Positions 7,918 through 16,250 of a DNA stretch of 64,000 nucleotides are shown piece by piece. A program made the position numbers and the translations under genes. Source of the DNA: CAVQMB01 sp963713445 (GTDB lineage: Bacteria; Pseudomonadota; Gammaproteobacteria; Competibacterales; Competibacteraceae). The notes beneath the pieces are model-generated. The model saw nothing but the letters and a program-made list of their open reading frames with translations. It searched no databases and was not told where the DNA came from. The DNA is taken from positions 66,743-130,742 of the forward strand of contig CAVQMB010000015.1 in assembly GCA_963713445.1 (NCBI GenBank), read 5' to 3'. The number at the start of each line of letters is the position of its first letter. The first letter of the stretch is position 1.

Positions 7918-9153
7918 TTAGTTCTGATCGGCAAATTCAGTCAGCGCAGTGGCTAGGCCAGCCAGCGCTGTATCGAGTTCCTCGCTGGTTATTGTCAGTG
8001 GCGGCAGCAGTCGCATCACGCTGGAACCCGCCTGCAGCACCAGCACCCCGCGCCGGCGGCAGATTTCCATCAGTTCGCCGGCCCGGCCCTGCCAGTCGCC
8101 GGCCAGTTCGGCGCCCAGCATCAGTCCGCGGCAGCGGATCTCGCGAAACAGGCCGACCCGGGCATTGATTTCGACCAGCCGTTGCTGCAGGCGTTCGCCC
8201 TGGCAGCGGACATGGGCGAGCAAAGCCGGGTCGCTGACCTTGCGCAATACCACCCGGGCGACCGCACAGGCCATGGGGTTGCCACCGAAGGTGGAGCCGT
8301 GACTGCCAAGCTGAAGTACCTCGGCCACCCGGGCCGAAGTCAGCATGGCGCCGATTGGCATGCCGCCGCCCAGGCCCTTGGCCAGAGTGACGACGTCCGG
8401 CGCGAGCGCCTCCTCCCAGTGATGGGCAAACAGGCGGCCGGTGCGGCCCATGCCGGTCTGTACCTCGTCGGTCATGAGCAGCGCGCCGACCCGGTCGCAG
8501 CATTGGCGCAGATGCTCGAGGAAACCGGGTGCCGCCGGCATAATGCCGCCTTCGCCCTGGATGGGCTCGACCAGTACTGCACAGGTGGCGCGATCGATCG
8601 CCGCGCTGGCCGCCTCGAAGTCGTTGAAGTCGCAGTAGCGAAACCCACCCGGTAGCGGCTCGAAGCCCTCGTGGTACTTCGGCTGGGCGGTTGCGGTAAC
8701 CGTGGCCAGGGTGCGGCCGTGGAAGCCGCCGCGGAAGGTCACGATGGTGCGCTGATCAGCTGGCAGGTGCTGACTGGCATAGCGCCGCGCCAGCTTGATG
8801 GCAGCCTCGTTGGCCTCGGCGCCGGAATTGCAGAAGAATACCCGTGCAGCACCGCTGGCCGCGATCAGTTCCGCTGCCAGGCGCACCGCCGGTTCGGTGA
8901 AATAGACATTGCTGGTATGCCACAGCCGGTTGGCCTGGGTCTTGAGCGCAGCGACCAGATCCGGATCTGCATGACCCAACCCGGTAACCGCGATGCCGGC
9001 ACCCAGATCGATGTATTCGTTGCCGTCCAGGTCCCAGATGCGAGCGCCCTGGCCGTGATCCAGGATCATTTCGCGCGGTTTGTAGTTGGGTACGTAGCTG
9101 TCCTGGCCGAGCATGACCAGTGCCTGGCTCAGGGTTTGCGATGGTTGGTCCAT
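7918..9153 (-). CDS. astC: Succinylornithine / acetylornithine transaminase
   Basis: 411 residues of the class III PLP aminotransferase family. It shows GAGIAVTGLGHADP, NSGAEANEAAIKLAR, TDEVQTGMGRTG, and the Schiff-base lysine at residue 259 in LAKGLGGGMPIGA. It converts succinylornithine to succinylglutamate semialdehyde; homologues also act on acetylornithine (ArgD), so the gene could serve both roles. Context points to catabolism: it heads the astCADB operon, with 13 bp between its stop and the astA ATG. The ATG at 9153 follows GAGGAG. Confidence 0.93.
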   Translation of the reverse strand: MDQPSQTLSQALVMLGQDSYVPNYKPREMILDHGQGARIWDLDGNEYIDLGAGIAVTGLGHADPDLVAALKTQANRLWHTSNVYFTEPAVRLAAELIAASGAARVFFCNSGAEANEAAIKLARRYASQHLPADQRTIVTFRGGFHGRTLATVTATAQPKYHEGFEPLPGGFRYCDFNDFEAASAAIDRATCAVLVEPIQGEGGIMPAAPGFLEHLRQCCDRVGALLMTDEVQTGMGRTGRLFAHHWEEALAPDVVTLAKGLGGGMPIGAMLTSARVAEVLQLGSHGSTFGGNPMACAVARVVLRKVSDPALLAHVRCQGERLQQRLVEINARVGLFREIRCRGLMLGAELAGDWQGRAGELMEICRRRGVLVLQAGSSVMRLLPPLTITSEELDTALAGLATALTEFADQN

Positions 9154-9767
9154 GGGGTCTCCTCGCTGGTTGCGCCCAGCGTGCACAATTAATAGTAGAC
9201 ATGGTAGGTGAAAGATGGCCGCCGAGGTTGTCCAACCGACGGCGTGTAATCGCATGAATCGTCGGATTTTCCACCATTACCGCAGAATATGCAGCTCCGC
9301 TGCGGATTACCGCCCACCGGATAATGCCAGCCGGGCTTGGCCGGGGAATCGGATCGGAGGTCGGTGTGTCATTGATGCTTGGCATACCCGCACCGCGCCA
9401 GGAGTCTGAGTGATGAACGAAAGCCAAAATGTTCGGATGACAATGTAGGTTGGACTACGCGGATAGTTGCGTTCGGCATCCGGCGGCGATGCCGAAAGCT
9501 GGTGCAGAGATATTCTCGTCGTACCGGTTGTGCTGGGGTAGCAAACCACCCGAGCAGACCCCATTGGCACGCGTGGTGGCAACCTGCAGCGGCCAGGGTG
9601 GGGTGGTTGGCAAGCCGATAAACGGCGCACTGAATGGCGACGCCGCTTTGACGGCCGATTTTTGCGGCAATGGCATCGAGCGGATTCCGAACTCGGCCGG
9701 CGTCGAGCCCGTGATTACAGTGGCCGCGGCCGGGTCGAGTTATCCTCGGCCCGACTCATCTGCTTGC
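9154..9767. other. 614-bp gap upstream of astC; no gene recognised
   Basis: The region separates the start of astC from the end of the RND pump gene, both on the minus strand. Short open frames exist on both strands but none has a ribosome site or a recognisable product. It must hold the astC promoter, but I could not find a convincing sigma-54 (-24/-12), sigma-70 or ArgR-like site by eye. The stretch could contain remnants of a lost gene. Confidence 0.4.
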
Positions 9768-12700
9768 TTACCCGTCCTGCTTGAGGCGGCGAACGGCCTC
9801 GGTGTCGTCATCCTCGAAGCCGTCGCTGCGGTCGCCAATCAGCCTCCGAACCACGACGTAGAACACCGGCACCAGGAGTACGCCGAACAGCGTTGCCCCG
9901 AGCATGCCGCCCATGACGCCGGTACCTATGGCGTGCCGGCTGTTGGCGCCCGCGCCCGTGGAGATGGCCAGCGGCAGCACGCCCAGAATGAAGGCGATGG
10001 ACGTCATCAGGATCGGCCGGAACCGCAGCCGGCAAGCCTCCAGCGTCGAGGCGAGCAGTCCTTTGCCGAGCCGTTGCTGGGCAACCGCGAACTCGACGAT
10101 CAGGATCGCGTTCTTGGCCGACAGGCCGATAATGGCAATCAGGCCGACCTTAAAGTAGATATCATTGGGCAAACCGCGGAAGGTGGTGAGCGCCAGGGCT
10201 CCGAATACGCCCAGCGGCACCACCAGTAGTACCGCCACCGGGATCGACCAGCTTTCGTAGAGTGCCGCCAGGGCCAGGAACACCACGACCAGCGACAGCG
10301 AAAACACGATTGGGGCCTGCGAGCCCGACAGGATCTCCTGGTACGACTGGCCCGACCAGTCGAAGCCGAAGCCCTTGGGCAGGTCGTTGTGGACGATTTT
10401 TTCCAGTGCTGCCATGGCTTCGCCCGAACTTCGACCAGGCGCCGCATTGCCGTTGATCTGGACTGCCTCGTAACCATTGTAGCGATCCAGACTGGGTGGC
10501 CCCAGCGTCCATTTGGCATCCGTGACCGTTGACAAAGGCACCATGTCGCCCTGGGTATTGCGGGTGTAGTAGTCGTTCAGCGCACCGGGGTTCATGCGGT
10601 AGGGCGCATCGGCCTGCAGTTCCACCCGCAACACCCGGCCTTGGTAGAAGAAATCATTGGCGTATACAGGCGCCAGCATAAGCCGCAGCGCGTTGTAGAC
10701 GTCGCTCACGGATACGCCCATAGACTTGGCCTGGAGACGGTCGACATGGACATGCAGCTGCGGGGCATCCTCCAGCCCGTTGGGACGGACCCCAACCAGG
10801 TTGGGATTCTGCGCGGCTTTGGCCAGCAGTGTATTGCGGGCCTTGACCAATGCCGCATGACCCAGCCCTGCCCGATCCTCCAGTTCGAAGTCGAAGCCGC
10901 CAAACTGGCCCAGACCCCGGATAGTGGGCAGATTGATGACAAAGACCCGGGCATTGCTGATGGCCTGGACCGCGCCGTTGGCCCAGCCGATGAACTGGCT
11001 GGCGGTGATGGAGCGCTGGCTCCAGGGCTTGAGCTTGATAAACGCCAGGCCGACGTTTTCACCCTGGCCGACGAAACTGAAACCGGCTACGTCCAGGACG
11101 GTATCCACTGCCTGATTCTTGTGCAGCGTCCGCTCAAGATTAGTCAAGACACGACGGGTACGGCTGATGGTGGCCCCCGGTGGCAACTGCACCAGTGCTA
11201 GTGCATAGCCCTGGTCCTCCTGTGGCAGGAAACTCGACGGCATCCGCCAGAACAGTATGCCGCTGATGATCACGATTACCAGAAACCCCATCATCCAGCG
11301 CGGGGTGTGCCGTACCGCGCCACCGGCGCGGCGCAGATAGCGGCTGGCGGTCCAGTCGAACAACCGGTTGAACCAACCTAGTCCACGCGGGGTACGGTGC
11401 GTGGGTTTGAGTAGCGAGCCGCACAATGCTGGAGTGAACGATAGCGCCATGGTCGCCGACAACAGCATGGAAATCGCGATAGTGAGTGCGAACTGGCGAT
11501 AGATCGCTCCGACACTGCCGGACAGCAGTGCTGCGGGGATAAAAACCGCCGCCAGCACGATGGTGATCGCCACGATGGCACCGGTGATCTGGTCCATTGC
11601 CTTGCGGGTGGCTTCCTTGGGTGACAGCTTCTCCTCGGTCATTATGCGTTCGACGTTTTCGACCACCACGATGGCATCGTCAACCACCAGACCGATAGCC
11701 AGAACCAGCCCGAACAGGCTCAGCACATTGATCGAGAAGCCAGCTACCCACATGCCGGCGAAGGCACCGGTCAGCGCCACCGGTACCACCAGGGTGGGGA
11801 TCAGGGTGGCCCTGATGTTCTGCAGGAACAGCCACATCACCAGCACCACCAGCACAATGGCCTCGCCCAGCGTCTTGACGACCTCCTCGATCGAGATTCT
11901 GACGTAGGTACTGCTGTCGTACGGGACGAACCAGGTCACGCCGGCCGGAAACGACTGGGCTAGTTCGGCCATTCGGGTCTTGACCGCATGGGCGACCTGC
12001 AGGGCATTGGCCCCAGGCAGCAGCTGGACCCCGAACGCGGCGATCGGTTTGCCGTCGATGCGGGCCTCATGACCGTACTGGTACTCGCCCAGCGCCACCC
12101 GGGCGACATCACCCAGCCGGACCACACTGCCGTCGCTGTTAGTGCGCAGAATGATGTTACGGAACTGCTGCGGCGTGGTGAAGCGGCTGGCTGCGGTGAC
12201 CGTGGCGGTCACCCCCTGGCCGTCGACCGCCGGCTCAGCACCGATGGAGCCGGCCGCCACCTGAATGTTCTGCGCTTCGACGGCGTTCAGTACGTCGGTC
12301 GCTGTGAGCTTGTAGCCGCGCAGCTTGTCCGGGTTCAGCCAGATGCGCATGGCGTATTCGGAACCGAACTGGTTGGCACCGCCGACACCACTGACACGCT
12401 GGATCTGGTCGATGACCTGAGACGAGACCAGATTGTTGAGTGCCGCGCTGTCATAGGCCGGGTTGGTCGATTTCAGCGCGATCGCCATCAGGAAGCCGGA
12501 ACTGGCTTTCTGGACCTGGACGCCCTGGCGCTGGACCTCTTCCGGCAGGCGGGGCAGCGCCCGGTTGACGCGGTTTTGCACCTGTACGGCGGCGATGTCG
12601 AGATCGGTGCCATTCTTAAAGGTTACGGTTATCTTGGACTGGCCGGTCGAACCCGAACTGGAGCTGAAATACAATAGCCCTTCGAGTCCGGTCAGCTGCT

Positions 12701-12899
12701 GTTCGATTACCGATGTGACTGACTGCTCGACCACCTTGGCGTCGGCGCCAGGATAATTGGCCGTGATGGTGACCGAGGGCGGCGCGATTTCCGGATACGC
12801 TTCGATCGCCATATTGAAGATGGCGATACTGCCAGCCAGCGTGATCAGCAGGGCAATGACCCAGGCAAAGACCGGGCGGTCAATGAAAAAACGTGCCAT
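9768..12899 (-). CDS. RND multidrug efflux permease (AcrB/MexB-type, HAE1 family)
   Basis: 1043 residues, full length for an inner-membrane RND proton/drug antiporter. It starts MARFFIDRPVFAWVIALLI and has NYPGADAKVVEQSVT in the porter domain. The transmembrane relay appears in GLVLAIGLVVDDAIVVVENVERIM (the conserved Asp pair). A C-terminal repeat reads LSAKNAILIVEFA. Twelve transmembrane helices in the usual 1+5+1+5 plan fit the hydrophobic runs. It is encoded 9 bp after the adaptor gene in a tetR-adaptor-pump operon. No outer-membrane channel gene is nearby, so the pump probably borrows a TolC/OprM-like protein encoded elsewhere. The substrate range cannot be read from sequence. Confidence 0.95.
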   Translation of the reverse strand: MARFFIDRPVFAWVIALLITLAGSIAIFNMAIEAYPEIAPPSVTITANYPGADAKVVEQSVTSVIEQQLTGLEGLLYFSSSSGSTGQSKITVTFKNGTDLDIAAVQVQNRVNRALPRLPEEVQRQGVQVQKASSGFLMAIALKSTNPAYDSAALNNLVSSQVIDQIQRVSGVGGANQFGSEYAMRIWLNPDKLRGYKLTATDVLNAVEAQNIQVAAGSIGAEPAVDGQGVTATVTAASRFTTPQQFRNIILRTNSDGSVVRLGDVARVALGEYQYGHEARIDGKPIAAFGVQLLPGANALQVAHAVKTRMAELAQSFPAGVTWFVPYDSSTYVRISIEEVVKTLGEAIVLVVLVMWLFLQNIRATLIPTLVVPVALTGAFAGMWVAGFSINVLSLFGLVLAIGLVVDDAIVVVENVERIMTEEKLSPKEATRKAMDQITGAIVAITIVLAAVFIPAALLSGSVGAIYRQFALTIAISMLLSATMALSFTPALCGSLLKPTHRTPRGLGWFNRLFDWTASRYLRRAGGAVRHTPRWMMGFLVIVIISGILFWRMPSSFLPQEDQGYALALVQLPPGATISRTRRVLTNLERTLHKNQAVDTVLDVAGFSFVGQGENVGLAFIKLKPWSQRSITASQFIGWANGAVQAISNARVFVINLPTIRGLGQFGGFDFELEDRAGLGHAALVKARNTLLAKAAQNPNLVGVRPNGLEDAPQLHVHVDRLQAKSMGVSVSDVYNALRLMLAPVYANDFFYQGRVLRVELQADAPYRMNPGALNDYYTRNTQGDMVPLSTVTDAKWTLGPPSLDRYNGYEAVQINGNAAPGRSSGEAMAALEKIVHNDLPKGFGFDWSGQSYQEILSGSQAPIVFSLSLVVVFLALAALYESWSIPVAVLLVVPLGVFGALALTTFRGLPNDIYFKVGLIAIIGLSAKNAILIVEFAVAQQRLGKGLLASTLEACRLRFRPILMTSIAFILGVLPLAISTGAGANSRHAIGTGVMGGMLGATLFGVLLVPVFYVVVRRLIGDRSDGFEDDDTEAVRRLKQDG

Positions 12900-12908
12900 G
12901 CGTAGGCC

Positions 12909-14066
12909 CTATTGGCTGTCGGTGCCAGCGCTGGCCGGCTGTGGATTCACCTTGCCACCCGGACGGGTGTGCTGGATACCGGAGACGATGACCCGGTCAC
13001 CATTCTTCAGACCGTTGGTGATGACCCAGCCGTCGCCGCGCATAGCACCCAGTTTCACAGCAGTCCGCGCGACCTTGTCGGTGCCGTCCACCGTCAGCAC
13101 GTAGGCACCGTCGCTGTCGCGCTGCACCGCCGCCTGCGGTACCAGGTAGACATTAGGTTGTTCGCCCTGGGCCAGGCGGACCTTGACGAACATACCAGGT
13201 AGTAACTGATGGTCCGGGTTGGGTATCGTCGCCCGCAGCGACACGGTGCCGGTGCTGGGATCAACCATCACGGAGGAGAAACTCAGCGTACCCTTGTGCG
13301 GATAAGGTGTCCCGTCGGGCAGGATGACCTGGGCTTCGACCTTGCCCGGCGCAACCTGCTTGAATTCTCCGGCTGCGGCTTCACGGCGCAGCTTTTCAAG
13401 TTCGGCAAACGACTCGCTGAAGTTCACGTATATGGGGTCGATCTGGTAAATCGATGTGAGTAAGGTCGGGCTGTTCTGGCCCACCAGTGCCCCTTCGGTG
13501 ACCTGGGCTTCACCGGCACGTCCGGAGATCGGCGCACGCACTGTGGCATAAGCCAGATTGAGTTTGGCGCTCTCGACATCGGCCTCGGCTTTCTTGACTG
13601 CTGCTGCCGTGGTGCGTTCGCTGGCCAGGGCATCATCCAGATCTTGTCGCGAGATCAGGTTCTTATGGGCCAGATTCTGATAGCGTTTGGCCTTGGAACG
13701 GGCGTTCTGAGCCGCTGCCTGTGCTTGTGCCAGCGCCGCCTGTGCCGCGTGCAGCGCCGCCTCGAGCGGGGCCGGGTCGATCTGAAACAGGATTGCGCCT
13801 TGCTTGACGTCACTGCCTTCCGTGTAGACCCGCTTCACCAGAATTCCGGCAATCCGGGCCCGGACGTCGGCGGTACGGGTCGCAGCCATGCGGCCGACGA
13901 AATCCTCCACTACCGGTACCGAACGGGGATGGACAGTGACGAAGCCTACCTTGGGCGGCGGCGCCCCCCTCTGTTGGGCGGCCGCGGAATCATTGTGGCC
14001 ACAACCGGACAACGCCAGGGCCAAACTGGCGCCCAGGAGGGCACCGGGCAGGGACCATGATTTCAC
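12909..14066 (-). CDS. RND efflux periplasmic adaptor lipoprotein (AcrA/MexA-type)
   Basis: 385 residues. The signal peptide ends in lipobox LALSGCG, so the protein is probably anchored to the inner membrane and spans the periplasm. The order is beta-barrel strand start (VEDFVGRMAATRTADVRARI), lipoyl half-motif (VKQGAILFQIDPAPLEA), a coiled-coil hairpin rich in Ala/Gln/Lys (about residues 100-170), the second lipoyl half and a membrane-proximal domain. I chose the GTG at 14066. It overlaps the tetR stop as GTGA and sits 5 nt after AGGAG, whereas the GTG at 14072 leaves no spacer. Confidence 0.92.
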   Translation of the reverse strand: MKSWSLPGALLGASLALALSGCGHNDSAAAQQRGAPPPKVGFVTVHPRSVPVVEDFVGRMAATRTADVRARIAGILVKRVYTEGSDVKQGAILFQIDPAPLEAALHAAQAALAQAQAAAQNARSKAKRYQNLAHKNLISRQDLDDALASERTTAAAVKKAEADVESAKLNLAYATVRAPISGRAGEAQVTEGALVGQNSPTLLTSIYQIDPIYVNFSESFAELEKLRREAAAGEFKQVAPGKVEAQVILPDGTPYPHKGTLSFSSVMVDPSTGTVSLRATIPNPDHQLLPGMFVKVRLAQGEQPNVYLVPQAAVQRDSDGAYVLTVDGTDKVARTAVKLGAMRGDGWVITNGLKNGDRVIVSGIQHTRPGGKVNPQPASAGTDSQ

Positions 14067-14689
14067 GGACACTCCTGATGATCAGACGAGGTTGTGCGGA
14101 CGCGGTAGGCATCCAGAAACAGGTTGACGGCATGGCGTACCCAAACGGCGTAGTCACGGCGCCGGGTCGGGCCCGAAATGCCGAGCAGCAAGCGATAGCT
14201 CTCGAGGCCGGCCAGCAACGCGAGTAGTGTCTCCGCGGCCGCCGCTGGATCGTGGCGATCCAGTTCACCACTCACCATAGCCTGTTCCAGCCGGGCCGCC
14301 AGCCGTTGCCGGGTGACGCCAATGGTCGCGTCGAACAGCGTTCTGGCTTCCGCTGGAAATCGCGGGGCTTCGCCAATCAGAACCCGCCACATGGCGATAT
14401 TGCGCTCATCGAACAGTTGTTCCAGGTGTTGCGCGGCAAACGCCTCAAGCGTGGTCCGCAAGTTTGCGTGCGGCAGTTCAAGACTGGCGTGCAACGGCTC
14501 CAGCAGGTGGCCCAGTACGGCCCGGAACAGCGCCTGCTTACTGCCGAAATGGGCATAGACTGTCTGCTTGGACACGCCGGCGCGCTGGGCGACCGCCTCC
14601 ATGGCGACACGATAACCGGTTTCCAGAAACAGGTCGGCCGCGGCGTGAAGCACTCGATTGCGGCGTGAGCATACGTTCTGGGGGTTCAT
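14063..14689 (-). CDS. TetR family repressor of the RND efflux operon
   Basis: 208 residues. The N-terminal helix-turn-helix reads VLHAAADLFLETGYRVAMEAVAQRAGVSKQTVYAHFGSK-like across residues 14-52, and the rest is a TetR C-terminal ligand domain. It is the first gene of the tetR-adaptor-pump operon, with its stop codon shared with the adaptor start (GTGA). That arrangement, with an operator over its own promoter, implies autoregulated repression relieved by a pump substrate. An alternative ATG nine bases upstream (14698) is possible. Confidence 0.92.
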   Translation of the reverse strand: MNPQNVCSRRNRVLHAAADLFLETGYRVAMEAVAQRAGVSKQTVYAHFGSKQALFRAVLGHLLEPLHASLELPHANLRTTLEAFAAQHLEQLFDERNIAMWRVLIGEAPRFPAEARTLFDATIGVTRQRLAARLEQAMVSGELDRHDPAAAAETLLALLAGLESYRLLLGISGPTRRRDYAVWVRHAVNLFLDAYRVRTTSSDHQECP

Positions 14690-14713
14690 TGTGCCCATCG
14701 GCTCGGTTCTACA

Positions 14714-14753
14714 CTAGACAGTACAGTCTAGATCTGGAGACGCAGATGGTCAA
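14714..14753 (-). promoter_or_regulatory. Promoter and TetR-type operator of the efflux operon
   Basis: On the minus strand TTGACC (14753-14748), a 17-bp spacer and TAGACT (14730-14725) form a good sigma-70 promoter. Lying on the -10 is CTAGACAGTACAGTCTAG (14714-14731), an 18-bp palindrome mismatched only at the symmetric seventh and twelfth bases. Its size, symmetry and position over the -10 are those expected of a TetR-family repressor operator. The predicted transcription start is near 14718, about 30 nt before the tetR ATG. Confidence 0.75.
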
Positions 14754-15017
14754 ACACAACATTAGCGAAGACAACGAATTGGCGTTAGTGTTCCCGCGAT
14801 ACGGGGCTCCGCTCCGGTAGAAAAGCGGGCACTCGTTGCACAGACTCCAGATCTTTGCCTAATCGAACTGGCGGCCGGATATTGGCGCAGTTGCTGTGCG
14901 GATTCTGAACGGATGCAACGTATCGATCGTCACCATGCCGGACCGACGGTGGTGTGCTGCCGGCGGACTCGGCCATCAGGCCACTGGATGGGCGTCAGAT
15001 GCGACCGGAGGCGTGCT
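14754..15017. other. Gap between efflux operon promoter and alr; nothing recognised
   Basis: About 260 bp with no supportable gene. It lies downstream of alr (minus strand) and upstream of the efflux promoter. No strong hairpin followed by a T-run was found, so the alr terminator is not identified. Confidence 0.4.
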
Positions 15018-16106
15018 TTAGCCGGCGGCGCTATGGTAATGGCGCGGCACCCGACGGGTGACGCCTGTCAGCAGTTCGTAGGCGATGGTGCCGCTGGCGG
15101 CGGCCACCTCATTGGCGGATACCGTTTCTCCCCAAAGTTCCACCGGGTCGCCGATTCGCACTCTGTCCAGCCCGGTGAGATCAACGGTCAGCATATCCAT
15201 TGAAACCCGGCCAATAAGCCGGGTGCGTTGTCCGTTCACCGCCACCGGCGTGCCGTCCGGTGCATGACGCGGATAGCCGTCGCCATAGCCCAGCGCCACG
15301 ACCCCAACCCGGGTAGGACGTTCGGTGACAAAGCGTGCGCCATAGCCGATTGGTTGTCCCGGTGGCAGGTCGCGAATGCTGATCACGGCTGATTGCAGCT
15401 TCATTGCCGGACGTAGTGCCGCCGCTGCCGGGTGCGCACGGTCCAGCGGCGACAGACCGTATAACATGAAGCCGGGCCGTAGCCAGTCACCGCGGGCTTC
15501 CGGCCAGGCCAGCGTAGCGGCCGAATTGGCCAGGCTGCAGGGTGCGTCGAGGTGGCCGCTATGCTGGCGGAAGCAGGCGAGTTGGACCCGGGTGGCGTCG
15601 CAGGTAAGCTCGTCAGCGCGGGCGAAGTGGCTCATCAATACGATTTCGCCGACATGTGGACAATTCCGCAATGTCCCGTAGGCTGTGGCAAATTCGGCTG
15701 GTGGCAGGCCGATGCGGTGCATACCGCTGTCCATCTTGAGCCATACCGGAATGCGGTGGGCAGGATGCAGGGCCAGGATTTGACCCAGTTGTTCTTGCTG
15801 GTGGACCACAGTGATCAAGCTGTGATGTTCCACCAATGCCAGTTCGCTACGGTCAAAACAGCCTTCGAGTAACACAATCGGCCGTTGGATGCCGGCGGCG
15901 CGCAACGCCATAGCTTCGTCGCTGCTGGCGACCCCGAAGGCATCCGCTTCGGTGGCCAGAGTGCGCGCCACGGCCACCGCACCGTGGCCGTAGCCATTGG
16001 CCTTGAGGATCGCAACCGCTTTGCAGCCCGGCGCCAGTGTCTTGGCATGGCGATAGTTGTGCCGCAGTGCGGCCAGGTTGATCAGGGCGTGAGCGGGTCG
16101 TGTCAT
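15018..16106 (-). CDS. alr: Alanine racemase
   Basis: 362 residues. The PLP-binding lysine is Lys35 in AILKANGYGHGAVAVA. Further conserved stretches are LKMDSGMHRIG, NSAATLAWPEARGDWLRPGFMLYG, and VGVVALGYGDGYPRH carrying the second catalytic tyrosine. The enzyme interconverts L- and D-alanine to supply D-Ala for peptidoglycan (alr), or for alanine catabolism if this is the dadX paralogue. No dadA dehydrogenase lies next to it, so the biosynthetic assignment is preferred. Confidence 0.95.
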   Translation of the reverse strand: MTRPAHALINLAALRHNYRHAKTLAPGCKAVAILKANGYGHGAVAVARTLATEADAFGVASSDEAMALRAAGIQRPIVLLEGCFDRSELALVEHHSLITVVHQQEQLGQILALHPAHRIPVWLKMDSGMHRIGLPPAEFATAYGTLRNCPHVGEIVLMSHFARADELTCDATRVQLACFRQHSGHLDAPCSLANSAATLAWPEARGDWLRPGFMLYGLSPLDRAHPAAAALRPAMKLQSAVISIRDLPPGQPIGYGARFVTERPTRVGVVALGYGDGYPRHAPDGTPVAVNGQRTRLIGRVSMDMLTVDLTGLDRVRIGDPVELWGETVSANEVAAASGTIAYELLTGVTRRVPRHYHSAAG

Positions 16107-16204
16107 GACGCTGGATTATCGCAGGCGGACGGTTATTACGTAACCGGTTCAGTGTCGGTACCAATCAGTGTGCCCCGCCGTTCCATACCTGTGAAATTAC
16201 TACA

Positions 16205-16233
16205 GGCTTGTGATAGTGTCCCGCTATCAAGCC
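16205..16233 (+). other. Hairpin-forming inverted repeat upstream of orphan ORF
   Basis: GGCTT and GATAG (separated by a two-base bulge, GT) can pair with CTATCAAGCC across a 7-nt loop, giving a 10-bp stem. It lies 17 bp before the ATG of the orphan ORF, between divergent alr and that ORF. It could be an operator or a leader hairpin occluding the weak ribosome site. There is no T-tract, so it is not a clear terminator. Confidence 0.35.
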
Positions 16234-16250
16234 GGCCTGAAGTAGAACAT

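Noticed and set aside
9450..10229. 259-codon plus-strand frame starting in the astC-RND gap
   Set aside because: Most of it lies antisense to the RND pump gene and the remainder has no start context or known motif.
15885..16250. Upstream 122 codons of the orphan ORF
   Set aside because: They overlap the alr coding region on the other strand and look like its shadow; the ATG at 16251 is more plausible.
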